A stretch of DNA of 5,304 nucleotides. It comes from Acidobacteriota bacterium (lineage in GTDB: Bacteria > Acidobacteriota > Terriglobia > Terriglobales > Acidobacteriaceae). Shown piece by piece: positions 1 through 5,304 of this stretch. The translations under genes were made by a program, and so were the position numbers. Below the pieces are notes generated by a model, which worked only from the letters and a program-made list of their open reading frames with translations, searched no databases and was not told the origin of the DNA. The number at the start of each line of letters is the position of its first letter. Within the stretch, counting starts at the first letter, position 1. Location: contig JAGWML010000206.1 of assembly GCA_028873155.1 (NCBI GenBank), positions 1-5,304 of the forward strand, in the 5' to 3' direction.

Positions 1-675
1 AGCGTCAAAAAGTGGCAGGATGCCGCGCCCGGCCGCGTCATTCCCGGCACCAGCTTTAATGAAGGAATGCAGCCCGGAGCGCGCGTCCCGCTCGACGAGC
101 TCCGCAAGGACTTCACCACCGGCGGCTTCAAAGTCATGGGCGAAATCGGCCTCCAGTATGAAGGCCTCTCGCCCAGCGATCCCTCCGTCGATCAATACTT
201 CGCCCTCGCCGAGCAGCTCGACATCCCCGTCGCCATCCACATGGGCACCGGCGGCTCCGGCCGTGCCAACATCACCTCGCCCAAATTCCGCGGCTCCATG
301 GGCAACCCGCTCCTGCTTGAAGACCTGCTCGCGCGCCATCCCAAACTCCGCGTCCAGGTCATGCACGCCGGTTACCCCATGATCGACAACATGCTCACCC
401 TGCTCCAGGCCAACTCCCACGTCTATGTCGATGTCGCCGGACTGATCTGGAGTTATCCGCTCAAAGAGGTCAACCGCTACATCCAGCGCCTCGTTGACGC
501 CGGCTTTGAAGACCGCATCATGTTCGGCACCGACCAGATGGAGTGGCCCAAACTCATGACCTACTCCATCAGCATCATCCAGAACGCCGACTACCTCACC
601 CCCCAGCAGAAGCGCGACATCCTCTACAACAACGCCGCCCGCTTCCTCCGCCTCGACACCACCGCATCCAAATAG
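1..675 (+). CDS. Amidohydrolase-2 family protein, C-terminal part (5' end outside window)
   Basis: The reading frame is open from base 1 to a TAG at 673-675, leaving 224 visible residues. It looks like the C-terminal two thirds of a TIM-barrel metal-dependent hydrolase of the amidohydrolase-2 type (PF04909), whose members hydrolyse or decarboxylate small cyclic or aromatic substrates in the cytoplasm. Visible signs, numbered from the first complete codon: GEIG with E48, a strand ending in AIHMG with H80, VMHAG with H122, and MFGTDQ with D178. These match the family's later metal or catalytic His, His and Asp positions. The closing ILYNNAARFLRL helix is also typical of the family's end. The N-terminal HxH metal pair is expected upstream, outside the window. 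An internal ATG at 67 is in frame but unlikely to be the start, because the frame continues upstream with plausible protein. The substrate cannot be told. No signal peptide can be judged. Confidence 0.88.
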   Translation, partial: SVKKWQDAAPGRVIPGTSFNEGMQPGARVPLDELRKDFTTGGFKVMGEIGLQYEGLSPSDPSVDQYFALAEQLDIPVAIHMGTGGSGRANITSPKFRGSMGNPLLLEDLLARHPKLRVQVMHAGYPMIDNMLTLLQANSHVYVDVAGLIWSYPLKEVNRYIQRLVDAGFEDRIMFGTDQMEWPKLMTYSISIIQNADYLTPQQKRDILYNNAARFLRLDTTASK

Positions 676-694
676 CCCGCATCTCCAGTCCTTC

Positions 695-729
695 GCGGCA
701 TCCCACGCCTCTGCGCGCCGGGATGCCGC
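695..729. other. Perfect 10-bp inverted repeat after the amidohydrolase gene
   Basis: GCGGCATCCC at 695-704 is exactly complementary to GGGATGCCGC at 720-729, around a 15-nt loop. It begins 19 bases after the amidohydrolase stop codon. A GC-rich stem at this place would act as a transcript-end or mRNA-stabilising hairpin. No T-run follows on the plus strand, so it is not a textbook intrinsic terminator. Rho-dependent termination or 3'-end protection is equally possible. Confidence 0.5.
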
Positions 730-821
730 ACGCACGAATCCCCGTCACGCCCAACATCCTCGGGGTCTGCCTCTGCAATAACTCCAAAGTGTCGTCGGCG
801 CTCTGATCCACCAAAGTCACC

Positions 822-851
822 TTGACCCTGCCCCTCACGCGCGGCAACAAT
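822..851 (+). promoter_or_regulatory. Tentative sigma-70-type promoter
   Basis: TTGACC at 822-827 matches the -35 consensus at five of six bases. AACAAT at 846-851 matches the -10 consensus at four of six, with an 18-bp spacer. It faces the membrane-protein gene and would leave a leader of about 150 nt. A second -10-like TACAAC at 972-977 has no well-spaced -35 box. In such GC-rich DNA this level of match can arise by chance. Confidence 0.25.
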
Positions 852-995
852 GCAGCGAGGTAGCTCCTCCATAGGAAGCTGTGTCTCTGTGTAGCCGTGA
901 CTACGCGCACCGTCTATCCGTCCGGCACAGCGCGACAACGCGAGAGTGACGCTCTGCGCACGCTTCGTCGATACAACTGAATCTGTAAGTCTCAT

Positions 996-1006
996 AAGGG
1001 AAGGGA
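996..1006 (+). promoter_or_regulatory. Ribosome binding site for the 717-aa membrane protein
   Basis: A purine run, AAGGGAAGGGA, ends three bases before the ATG at 1010. It holds two overlapping Shine-Dalgarno-like cores, the upstream AAGG about 10 bases from the start and a closer AAGGGA. The upstream core has the better spacing. Together they support the ATG at 1010 as the start. Confidence 0.6.
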
Positions 1007-1009
1007 ACA

Positions 1010-3163
1010 ATGGCGACTCAGACCACCACGGACCCCGCGGCCACCACACGACTCTCAGACGCGCCCTCATCCTGGCGGCTTTTCCTCGTCAGCACCGCTG
1101 CGCTCTATCTTGAAATCGTCCTCATCCGCTGGCTCGGCACTGAAGTCAAAATCTTCGCCTTCTTCCAGAACCTCTCGCTTATCGTCTGCTTCCTCGGCTT
1201 CGGCATCGGCTGCTTCACCGCCCGCAAGCGCGCCAGCCTTATGCCATCCGTCCTCGCCACCACGCTGCTGGTCGCCATCGTCAATCTCCCCTTCGACAAA
1301 TGGCGTCTCGCCCTGCGTGCGCTTTCCTCCATCCTTTCCTTCACGTCCGATGCTGCGCTCTGGGGCCAGCAAATGCACCTCTCCAGTCATGTGTATTACC
1401 CGGTCTTCGCGCTCGCGCTGTTCATTGTCACGGCCTTTCTCATGCTCCTCGCCGTCTCCATGATTCCCCTCGGCCGCTGGGTCGGCTACTACCTCGAGTC
1501 CTCCACCGATACCGTCTCGGCTTACTCCATCAACCTCCTCGGCAGTCTCGTCGGCATCTGGCTCCTCGCTGGACTCGCTTTTCTCTGGCTCTCGCCCTCC
1601 TGGTGGTTCGCTGTTACCTTCGCTCTCATCCTTCTTTCTCAGCCGGTCTCGCTGCGGACTTTCCTCATCACCGCCGTTTCGCTCCTCGTCGTGATCGTCG
1701 CTCTGCGCCCACAAACCACGGATGCCGTCTACTGGTCGCCCTATCAGAAGCTCTCGGTTAAAACGCTCGGCAATCAGAACTACCAGGTCAACGTCAACAA
1801 CGAGGGGTACATGTCCATCGCCAATGTCACCCCCGCGTATCTCCAGGCGCATCCCACGTTTGCCGCGAACTATCAGCAGAGCTCCTATGACAGCCCCTTC
1901 CAGTTCGCGCAGAGTCTCAATCGCGTCCTCGTCGTCGGCGCCGGCGGAGGCAATGACGTCGCCGCCGCCCTGCGCCACGGCGCCGCTCATGTGGACGCCG
2001 TCGAAATCGATCCCCTCATCGCCAGCCTCGGCAAGCGTCTCCATCCCGAGCGGCCCTACGATTCACCCCGCGTCCGCCTCATCAACAACGATGCCCGCAA
2101 CTACATGCGCAGTTGCACTGAAAAGTACGACGTCGTCCTCTTCGGCCTTCTCGACTCCCACACCGAGTTCTCCGGCTATAGCAACGTCCGCGTCGATAAC
2201 TACGTCTATACCGAGCAGTCCTTCCGCGAAGCCCAGCGCCTGCTCGCTCCTGGCGGCATCCTCGTGCTCACGTTTGAAGTCCGCGCCCCGTGGACATGGA
2301 TGGGCCAGCGCTTCTATTCCATGCTCGGCGGCATCTTCGGCCAGGCGCCCGTCGCCTACTACGTGCCCATCACCGGCGACCTGCTCAACGCCAGCGTCTT
2401 CATCGAGTCCAACTCACCGCAGCTCTGGCAAACGGCCGCGCAGCCTGCGCAGGCAGCCTTCATCGCCGCCCACCCGCCCATCTTTGACGTGCATCCCGCC
2501 GCGCCGCCCGCGCCCACCACAGACGACTGGCCCTATGTCTACCATTTCCATCACTCCATCCCGCGCACTTATTTCTCCGTCTCGGCTGTCATTGTCCTGC
2601 TCGCCCTCTACATGGTCGGGCCCTTCTTTGAGCCGCGCCGCAGCAGCACCTGGATCTTCTTCCTCCTCGGCGGCGGCTTCCTCCTGATGGAGACGCACCT
2701 CGTCAGCCGCCTCGCTCTCTACTTCGGCACCACGTGGATCGTCAACTGCATCGCCCTCTCCGGCATCCTCACCGTCCTGCTGCTCGCCAACTTCTGCGTC
2801 AACTGGCTCAAGCCCGCAAAGCTCTCGCCCTACTACCTCGCCCTCTGCATCATGCTCGTCATCGACTACAGCGTGCCCTGGAACAGCCTCCCCGGCTCCG
2901 GCGTCTTTGTCGGCACCGTCCTCTGCATCGCTTGCTGCATCCCCATCTTCTTCGCCGGAATCATCTTCACATCCAGCTTCCAGAAAAGCGCGGGCAGCAG
3001 CAGCGCCTTCGGTGCCAATATGCTCGGCGCCGTCGCCGGCGGCCTTGCACAAAACCTCTCCTTCCTCTTCGGCATGAAGGCTCTGCTGCTCATCGCGGCA
3101 GTCTTTTATGTAGGCTCAGCGCTGGTCAACTTCACCCGCCCCTTGCCCCAGGTCGCGGAGTAA
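1010..3163 (+). CDS. Polytopic membrane protein with spermidine-synthase-like (SAM-fold) domain
   Basis: This 717-aa protein has three parts. Residues about 23-233 form around seven hydrophobic segments after a short polar N-terminus. Residues about 300-425 are a Rossmann-like domain of the spermidine synthase/methyltransferase type: the glycine-rich loop VVGAGGGND (308-316), VEIDP (331-335) after the second strand, NDAR (360-363), KYDVVLF (372-378), YVYTEQSF (398-405) and LLAPGGILVL (411-420). Residues about 520-706 hold six or seven more hydrophobic segments, including GGGFLLMETH (554-563) and a Gly/Ala-rich AFGANMLGAVAGG stretch (666-678). The YWSPYQKL (241-248) and DDWPYVYH (505-512) motifs flank the soluble domain, as I recall for large bacterial membrane proteins annotated as spermidine synthase. 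The catalytic Asp of true aminopropyltransferases appears to be Gly379, while the second Asp is kept (D382). I therefore infer a membrane protein binding SAM or a related nucleoside, with unknown reaction, not a proven polyamine enzyme. The start is supported by a purine-rich ribosome binding site. Confidence 0.9.
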   Translation: MATQTTTDPAATTRLSDAPSSWRLFLVSTAALYLEIVLIRWLGTEVKIFAFFQNLSLIVCFLGFGIGCFTARKRASLMPSVLATTLLVAIVNLPFDKWRLALRALSSILSFTSDAALWGQQMHLSSHVYYPVFALALFIVTAFLMLLAVSMIPLGRWVGYYLESSTDTVSAYSINLLGSLVGIWLLAGLAFLWLSPSWWFAVTFALILLSQPVSLRTFLITAVSLLVVIVALRPQTTDAVYWSPYQKLSVKTLGNQNYQVNVNNEGYMSIANVTPAYLQAHPTFAANYQQSSYDSPFQFAQSLNRVLVVGAGGGNDVAAALRHGAAHVDAVEIDPLIASLGKRLHPERPYDSPRVRLINNDARNYMRSCTEKYDVVLFGLLDSHTEFSGYSNVRVDNYVYTEQSFREAQRLLAPGGILVLTFEVRAPWTWMGQRFYSMLGGIFGQAPVAYYVPITGDLLNASVFIESNSPQLWQTAAQPAQAAFIAAHPPIFDVHPAAPPAPTTDDWPYVYHFHHSIPRTYFSVSAVIVLLALYMVGPFFEPRRSSTWIFFLLGGGFLLMETHLVSRLALYFGTTWIVNCIALSGILTVLLLANFCVNWLKPAKLSPYYLALCIMLVIDYSVPWNSLPGSGVFVGTVLCIACCIPIFFAGIIFTSSFQKSAGSSSAFGANMLGAVAGGLAQNLSFLFGMKALLLIAAVFYVGSALVNFTRPLPQVAE
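1907..2284 (+). other. Spermidine-synthase/methyltransferase-like domain within the membrane protein
   Basis: This segment encodes residues 300-425, the only extended soluble part with a recognisable fold. The order of elements is that of a class I SAM-binding fold: Gly-rich loop after strand 1, an acidic residue (E332) at the end of strand 2 where the ribose hydroxyls would bind, D361-A362 at the adenine-contact position, then strand 4 and its catalytic loop. Gly379 stands where spermidine synthases have their proton-accepting Asp. The domain probably lies on one membrane face between the two helix bundles. Confidence 0.75.
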
Positions 3164-3214
3164 GACCGGAGCACTGACCCCTTTCTCTTCGAATTCCATT
3201 GCCACACGCATCTG

Positions 3215-3343
3215 CTTGTTGTAGCTTGAAGCACGCCAAGCTAAGTGCCTGCATTCCCCTGTTGAAAGCTGTTCATCGAAAGGCACCGATGCCGCGCTCT
3301 GGCCCCCCCGGCCAGAGGCCTTGGTAGCTCCACACACAACAAG
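3215..3343 (+). promoter_or_regulatory. Candidate structured leader upstream of the beta-helix gene
   Basis: Several exact inverted repeats are nested in the 192-bp gap. CTTGTTGT (3215-3222) is complementary to ACAACAAG (3336-3343), whose last three bases are the start of the Shine-Dalgarno sequence. Inside it, in order, are TAGCTTG/CAAGCTA (3222-3228 and 3237-3243), GTGCCT/AGGCAC (3245-3250 and 3281-3286) and CTCTGGCC/GGCCAGAG (3297-3304 and 3310-3317). CATCG/CGATG (3274-3278 and 3287-3291) would compete with the third helix. I could not match this to a riboswitch class I know. It may be a regulatory leader or a chance set of short repeats. Confidence 0.35.
3297..3317 (+). other. 8-bp GC-rich hairpin with C-only loop
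   Basis: CTCTGGCC at 3297-3304 pairs exactly with GGCCAGAG at 3310-3317 around a loop of five C. It is the most stable simple hairpin in the gap, 39 bases before the ATG at 3356. No T-run follows, so it is more likely part of the leader, or a weak terminator for the upstream membrane-protein gene, than a standard intrinsic terminator. Confidence 0.5.
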
Positions 3344-3348
3344 GAGGG
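3341..3348 (+). promoter_or_regulatory. Strong Shine-Dalgarno sequence of the beta-helix gene
   Basis: AAGGAGGG lies seven bases before the ATG at 3356, which is close to ideal strength and spacing. It fixes the start of the exported protein. Its first bases are also part of the possible long-range pairing with 3215-3222. Confidence 0.85.
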
Positions 3349-3355
3349 CATTCTC

Positions 3356-3442
3356 ATGAATCATCGTCTCCGCTTTGTTCGCCTCGGAATGGCTGTCGCC
3401 ATCTGCATGACCACCATTGCCTTGGCCCTGCCCGCCGCAGCC
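3356..3442 (+). other. Signal peptide of the beta-helix protein
   Basis: Residues 1-29 have four basic or partly basic residues at the start (H3, R4, R6, R9), a hydrophobic run from L10 to L26, then P26/A-rich residues before T31. Cleavage is likely after one of A28-A30. There is no lipobox with a Cys directly at the cleavage site, so it is a type I rather than a lipoprotein signal. Confidence 0.8.
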
Positions 3443-4681
3443 GCCACACTCTGCGTTGGCAGCGGTGGCAGCGGCTGCTTCGCCACCATCGGCGCCGCCG
3501 TCTCCGTCGCCGCACCCGGTGACACCATCCAGGTCTACCAGGGTGTCTACGCAGAAGACGTCGTCATCGGCAAGTCTCTTGCCCTCGTGGGAAAGAACCC
3601 AGCCAACACCATCATCGACGCAACCGGCCTCAACAACGGCATCTACATTGACGGCCTCGACCACGCCGGCCTGTCCAGCGTCAGCGTCTCCGGCTTCACC
3701 GTCCGCAACGCCAACTTTGAAGGCATCCTCATCACCAACGCCTCCAACGTCTCCATCGTCGGCAACATCATTACCCACAACGCTCAGAGTCTCAACTACG
3801 CCACCACCACCGGTCCGGGACTGCCAGCCTTTGAAACCTCCGAAGGCTTGGACTGCGGCGAAGGCATCCACCTCAGCGGCGTCGATCATTCCCTCATCGC
3901 ACGCAACGATGACGAAGGCAACTCCGGCGGCATGCTCATCAGCGACGAAACAGGCCCCACCCACGACAACTTGATTCTCAATAATCTCGTCAAGAACAAC
4001 ATCTACGACTGCGGCATCACCATGCCTTCGCATCCCCGCGCGCCTGCCTATCGGCCCGGTGCACCCTTCGGCGTCTACTTCAACACCGTCATGGGCAACG
4101 AATCCATCGGCAACGGCACGGCAGGCGGCGGCGCGGGCATCGGCATGTTCGGCTTCCTCCCCGGCGCGCGCGTCTCTGACAACACCGTCTCCGGAAACAT
4201 CCTGATCGGCAACGGTATTCCCGGCTTCTCCATGCACGCCCACTCCCCGTTTGAAAACATGCGCAACAACACCATCACGGGCAACTACATTTCAGGCAAC
4301 GGAGCCGACACCGCCGACGCCGCCACGCCCGGACCCGCTGGTATCAACATCTACGCCAACGTCATCGGGCCATCCGCCGTCACCGGCATGGTCATCACCA
4401 AAAACGTCATCAAGAATGAATCCGTCGACGTCGCCATCAAGACCGCCGCCACCGTCGAGGTCCACTGGAACAACCTCAACGGCAACGGCACGGGCGTCGC
4501 CAACCTCGCAACCGTCGGCACCGTCGACGCCACCAGCAACTGGTGGGGATGCGACATGGGACCCGGCAGCAGCGGATGCTCCAGCCCCATGGGCCCCAAT
4601 GTGCTCGTCGACCCGGCACTCAGCGAGCCCGCCGTCCCCAACGGCCGGTTCGGTGACGACGATCAACACGACCAGCACTGA
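3356..4681 (+). CDS. Exported right-handed parallel beta-helix protein
   Basis: This 441-aa protein begins with a clear Sec signal peptide: basic n-region (residues 1-9), hydrophobic core (10-26) and an Ala-rich cleavage region near residues 28-30. The mature part opens with a Cys pair (C33, C41) and a segment, FATIGAAVSVAAPGDTIQVY (42-61), typical of the first turn of DUF1565/NosD-like pectate-lyase-fold proteins, followed by GVYAEDVVI and LALVGK. The rest is Asn/Gly/Ile-rich with beta-helix turns, for example SGFTVRNANFEGI, NVSIVGNIITHN and three GNxxxGNG motifs at residues 247, 280 and 309. It closes with NWWG (395-398), a second Cys pair (C399, C408) and an Asp/His-rich tail. The fold is well supported; such proteins are carbohydrate-active enzymes, adhesins or surface proteins. 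I see no catalytic set that identifies an enzyme. The protein is probably secreted or periplasmic. The Shine-Dalgarno sequence is strong. Confidence 0.88.
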   Translation: MNHRLRFVRLGMAVAICMTTIALALPAAAATLCVGSGGSGCFATIGAAVSVAAPGDTIQVYQGVYAEDVVIGKSLALVGKNPANTIIDATGLNNGIYIDGLDHAGLSSVSVSGFTVRNANFEGILITNASNVSIVGNIITHNAQSLNYATTTGPGLPAFETSEGLDCGEGIHLSGVDHSLIARNDDEGNSGGMLISDETGPTHDNLILNNLVKNNIYDCGITMPSHPRAPAYRPGAPFGVYFNTVMGNESIGNGTAGGGAGIGMFGFLPGARVSDNTVSGNILIGNGIPGFSMHAHSPFENMRNNTITGNYISGNGADTADAATPGPAGINIYANVIGPSAVTGMVITKNVIKNESVDVAIKTAATVEVHWNNLNGNGTGVANLATVGTVDATSNWWGCDMGPGSSGCSSPMGPNVLVDPALSEPAVPNGRFGDDDQHDQH

Positions 4682-4710
4682 CACCCTGCCTGTCCCGCGG
4701 CACGGTCCGT

Positions 4711-4751
4711 AAAACAAGGTTCCCAGGTTTCACCTCCGAAACCTGGGAACC
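4711..4751 (-). terminator. Intrinsic terminator of the glycosidase gene, between convergent genes
   Basis: GGTTCCCAGGTTT at 4718-4730 is a perfect 13-bp complement of AAACCTGGGAACC at 4739-4751, with an 8-nt loop. Read on the minus strand, the stem is followed by TTGTTTTACGG, a T-rich tail, and it lies 34 bases after the glycosidase stop at 4786. That is the form of an intrinsic terminator for the minus-strand gene. On the plus strand it lies 36 bases after the beta-helix stop but lacks a T-run, so it would at most act as a weak terminator or a 3'-end barrier there. Confidence 0.85.
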
Positions 4752-4785
4752 CAACCTGGCCCACACTTTGCTCCGGTGTTCGGAC

Positions 4786-5304
4786 TCAGCCCACCGTCGG
4801 GAAGCACGTAAACACCTCCTCCACGATCTGCCAGTACGGCATCAGCGTCAGCCCACCCTGCCCGCGCATCGTGAAATGCAGCGGCTTGCCCTCCACCGGC
4901 GTAAATTGCCGCGCCACATCCGCCGCCTCGCTCCCATGCTCCACAGCAAGATGTGCCTCCGATGTCCCCGCAACCGCCATCAGCAGCGGCCCATACTCAA
5001 TGGAGTACCGCTCCTTCCCCGCAATCTGATCTGCGCCCGTGTATCGCGTCACGCGCATCGCCGGCTGCAGCGCAAACTCGATGCTGTCGTCGTTCTCCCA
5101 CTCCCGCTCCAGCCTCACAAACGTCCCCGGCTCTCCCGCGCCCGCGCTCTGCCCGTTCACCATCACGTCCATCGCGCCCGCTGACCACGACGGCACGCGC
5201 ACCCGTATCGTCGACCGCACCGGCGCGCTCGCCGTCAACGTGCACCGCACCGCGTTGCCCAACGGGAAGCTCGTCTTCTGCGCCAGTCCAAGCGTCACAC
5301 CCTG
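4786..5304 (-). CDS. GH127/DUF1680-type glycoside hydrolase, C-terminal part (5' end outside window)
   Basis: The frame is open to the window edge and ends in TGA at 4786-4788, giving 172 visible residues. A GTG at 5298 is internal, as the frame continues beyond it. The fragment looks like the C-terminal beta-sandwich region of DUF1680 proteins, the beta-L-arabinofuranosidase-like families GH127 and GH146. Signs, numbered from the window edge: FPLGNAVR (13-20), IRVRVPSW (33-40), VMVNGQ (47-52), GTFVRLEREW with NDDSIEF (60-77), IEYGPLLMA (102-110) and a closing LMPYWQIVEEVFTCFP (154-169). The catalytic (alpha/alpha)6 barrel, with its Cys/Glu active site, would be upstream and cannot be checked. 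Family members remove arabinofuranose or similar sugars from plant or microbial glycans. Whether this one is secreted cannot be seen. It converges with the beta-helix gene and ends at its own terminator. Confidence 0.8.
   Translation of the reverse strand, partial: QGVTLGLAQKTSFPLGNAVRCTLTASAPVRSTIRVRVPSWSAGAMDVMVNGQSAGAGEPGTFVRLEREWENDDSIEFALQPAMRVTRYTGADQIAGKERYSIEYGPLLMAVAGTSEAHLAVEHGSEAADVARQFTPVEGKPLHFTMRGQGGLTLMPYWQIVEEVFTCFPTVG

Larger units (their letters stand above)
676..1009. other. 334-bp non-coding gap
   Basis: No credible gene is seen here on either strand; the frames that cross it give Arg/Pro/His-rich translations with no recognisable domain. Besides the hairpin at 695-729, a weaker one has CCCCG at 740-744 facing CGGGG at 761-765. 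Further on are small imperfect stems: AGCTCCT at 862-868 with AGG-A-AGCT at 873-880, and GTAG at 891-894 with CTAC at 901-904. The tract carries a tentative promoter and, at its 3' end, the ribosome binding site of the downstream membrane protein. The transcript leader could be as long as about 150 nt. Confidence 0.6.

Noticed and set aside
67..69. ATG at 67 as the start of the amidohydrolase
   Set aside because: The frame is open to base 1 with plausible protein before the ATG, no Shine-Dalgarno sequence is seen before it, and the N-terminal metal site of the family would be missing from a protein starting here.
624..1070. Minus-strand open frame covering the 676-1009 gap
   Set aside because: The translation is Arg-rich and has no similarity that I recognise. 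It overlaps two real genes on the other strand, and its composition gives no support for coding.
1067..2044. Minus-strand open frame of 325 codons opposite the membrane-protein gene
   Set aside because: The product is very rich in Glu, Asp, Gly and Arg with no recognisable motif, as expected for the antisense of a high-GC membrane-protein gene.
3215..3343. A known riboswitch (cyclic-di-GMP, cobalamin, glutamine or TPP type) in the leader
   Set aside because: I compared it from memory with the conserved cores of these classes and found none of their diagnostic sequence blocks. Only a generic candidate structured leader can be supported.
3116..4243. Long minus-strand open frame of 375 codons opposite the beta-helix gene
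   Set aside because: It is a Gly/Asp/Ala/Val-rich translation without any domain. It arises from the C-ending codon bias of the plus-strand gene, which has a signal peptide, a strong ribosome binding site and a recognisable fold.
5296..5298. GTG at 5298 as the start of the glycosidase gene
   Set aside because: The frame stays open to the window edge and the visible part is only the C-terminal region of a much larger family, so the true start must be outside the window.

Overview
The window reads as ordinary high-GC bacterial chromosome with strongly C/G-ending codons. The gene mix is a metal-dependent amidohydrolase, a polytopic membrane protein with a spermidine-synthase-like core, a secreted parallel beta-helix protein and a GH127-type glycosidase. 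It suggests a soil-type heterotroph, most likely Acidobacteriota (Terriglobia). That placement rests on gene style alone and is tentative. No mobile element, tRNA, rRNA or CRISPR array was seen.

Layout. (1) Positions 1-675 (+) hold the C-terminal 224 residues of an amidohydrolase-2 family protein whose start lies outside the window. (2) Positions 676-1009 are a non-coding gap with a perfect 10-bp hairpin just after the stop, a second weaker hairpin, a tentative promoter and a purine-rich ribosome binding site. (3) Positions 1010-3163 (+) encode a 717-aa protein of N-terminal membrane helices, a Rossmann-like spermidine-synthase/methyltransferase domain and C-terminal membrane helices. (4) Positions 3164-3355 are a leader with several inverted repeats; the outermost one pairs with the edge of the next gene's Shine-Dalgarno sequence. 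(5) Positions 3356-4681 (+) encode a 441-aa exported right-handed beta-helix protein. (6) Positions 4682-4785 separate convergent genes and hold a perfect 13-bp hairpin whose T-rich flank is on the minus strand, so it best serves the gene on that strand. (7) Positions 4786-5304 (-) hold the C-terminal 172 residues of a GH127/DUF1680-type glycoside hydrolase.

The genes do not form an obvious single pathway. The gaps of 334 and 192 bp, each with hairpins, argue that the three plus-strand genes are separate transcription units or are loosely coupled. The glycosidase and the beta-helix protein both fit polysaccharide handling outside or at the cell surface, but they are convergent and not co-transcribed. 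The two points most worth a second look are the loss of the canonical catalytic aspartate in the spermidine-synthase-like domain and the organised set of helices in the leader at 3215-3343. I found no convincing new multi-gene system here.
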